This document shows, piece by piece, positions 5,568-6,065 of a stretch of DNA of 6,065 bases (positions within the stretch are counted from its first letter, which is position 1; each line of letters starts with the position of its first letter). Origin of the DNA: an uncultured Leucobacter sp. GTDB taxonomy: Bacteria > Actinomycetota > Actinomycetes > Actinomycetales > Microbacteriaceae. The notes beneath the pieces were generated by a model. The model did no database searches, was not told the DNA's origin, and saw nothing but the letters and a program-made list of their open reading frames with translations. Location of the stretch: the NCBI GenBank assembly GCA_945952575.1, contig CAMFIY010000175.1, positions 1 through 6,065 of the forward strand. The letters are read 5' to 3'. Both the position numbers and the translations under genes were made by a program.

Positions 5568-6065
5568 ATGAACGACCGTGACGACACCATGCTGCTCAAC
5601 CTGTTCATGCTGAACGCCGGGCATCACGAGGCATCGTGGCGCCTGCCGGAGAGCGATCCGCGCGCCGAATGGAACGTGCGGCACTGGATCGACATCGCGC
5701 GGAAGGCGGAGGCCGGCGGCCTCCACTCGCTGTTCCTCGCGGACGTGATGGCGATGGAGGGGCCCGGTCTCTACGGGCCGGAGGGAAGCTTCGATCCGGT
5801 GACGCTCATGGCACTGCTCGCCGGCGCGACCGAGCGGATCGGCCTGATCTCGACCATCTCGGTCACCTACAGCGACCCCTATGGTCTCGCCCGGCGCCTG
5901 GCGACGCTGGATCACCTGAGCGGCGGGCGGGCCGGCTGGAACGTGGTCACCTCGGTGACCGATGTCGAACCGCCGAACTTCGGCCTCGAGGGGCAGATCG
6001 ACTACGCCTCGCACTACGCCCGCGTCGACGCGTTCATGGAGGTGGTCACCGCCCTCTGCGACCCG
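5568..6065 (+). CDS. LLM-class FMN-dependent monooxygenase, NtaA/SnaA/DszA-like (3' end outside window)
   Basis: The first 166 residues of a protein normally about 430-460 aa long are visible; the frame is still open at the right edge. The fold is a cytosolic luciferase-like TIM barrel using FMNH2 from a separate reductase plus O2. Hallmarks of the nitrilotriacetate/pristinamycin/dibenzothiophene-sulfone monooxygenase branch are present: LFMLNAGHHEASWRLPESDP (12-31), the helix HWIDIARKAEAGGLHSLFLAD (39-59), ATERIGLISTISVTYSDPY (87-105) and the signature LDHLSGGRAGWNVVTS (114-129) followed by NFG (137-139). Members cleave C-N or C-S bonds of chelators, sulfones and related compounds. The gene lies 32 bp after the binding-protein gene and has its own strong ribosome binding site. 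An internal ATG at codon 8 lacks a Shine-Dalgarno. Family is secure; the substrate is unknown. Confidence 0.93.
   Translation, partial: MNDRDDTMLLNLFMLNAGHHEASWRLPESDPRAEWNVRHWIDIARKAEAGGLHSLFLADVMAMEGPGLYGPEGSFDPVTLMALLAGATERIGLISTISVTYSDPYGLARRLATLDHLSGGRAGWNVVTSVTDVEPPNFGLEGQIDYASHYARVDAFMEVVTALCDP

Noticed and set aside
1..6065. CRISPR arrays, tRNA or rRNA genes, insertion sequences, long repeats.
   Set aside because: On reading both strands I found no regularly spaced repeats, cloverleaf-like segments, transposase motifs or terminal inverted repeats.

Overview
The window is GC-rich DNA with tightly packed genes, ATGA start/stop overlaps, strong Shine-Dalgarno sites and actinobacterial-type protein families. 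A high-GC actinomycete is the best fit, and a Microbacteriaceae-like genome is possible. That is an inference from composition and family flavour; no rRNA or marker gene is present.

Layout. (1) Bases 1-1747, + strand: the 3' end of a DUF1048-type small protein, a DrrA-type ABC ATPase and an ABC-2 permease. The genes are joined by two 4-bp ATGA overlaps, so they are almost certainly one operon and one exporter. In related actinobacteria such cassettes usually begin with a PadR-type repressor, which would lie left of the window. (2) Bases 1787-3763, - strand: a LysR-type regulator of the CysL/YeiE/CbbR branch, followed in the same direction by a YeiH-family (PF03601, 'putative sulfate exporter') membrane protein. 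The 78-bp gap between them carries three evenly phased ATCAG/CTGAT half-sites that look like a LysR operator. (3) Bases 3764-3945: a 182-bp divergent promoter region with an AT-rich island and several perfect palindromes, including the 15-bp CTCACACCGTGTGAG. (4) Bases 3946-6065, + strand: a Tat-type lipoprotein solute-binding protein of family 5 (peptide/nickel/opine class), then the start of an NtaA/SnaA/DszA-type FMN-dependent monooxygenase that runs off the right edge.

How the genes may work together. The left cassette is an export system of unknown substrate, unrelated to the rest. The right part can be read as a scavenging module: the binding protein captures a small organic molecule, the permease and ATPase genes presumably lie further right, and the flavin monooxygenase attacks the molecule inside the cell. 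The neighbouring YeiE/CysL-like regulator and YeiH-like exporter are families tied to sulfite/sulfur metabolism. An organosulfur substrate whose cleavage releases sulfite is therefore an attractive but unproven reading. An aminopolycarboxylate (NTA/EDTA-like) substrate is the main alternative.

Every gene belongs to a known family, and I see no clearly undescribed system, CRISPR array, RNA gene, insertion sequence or attachment site. The most interesting elements are the regulatory sites in the two intergenic regions and the possible link between sulfite export and the uptake/monooxygenase operon.
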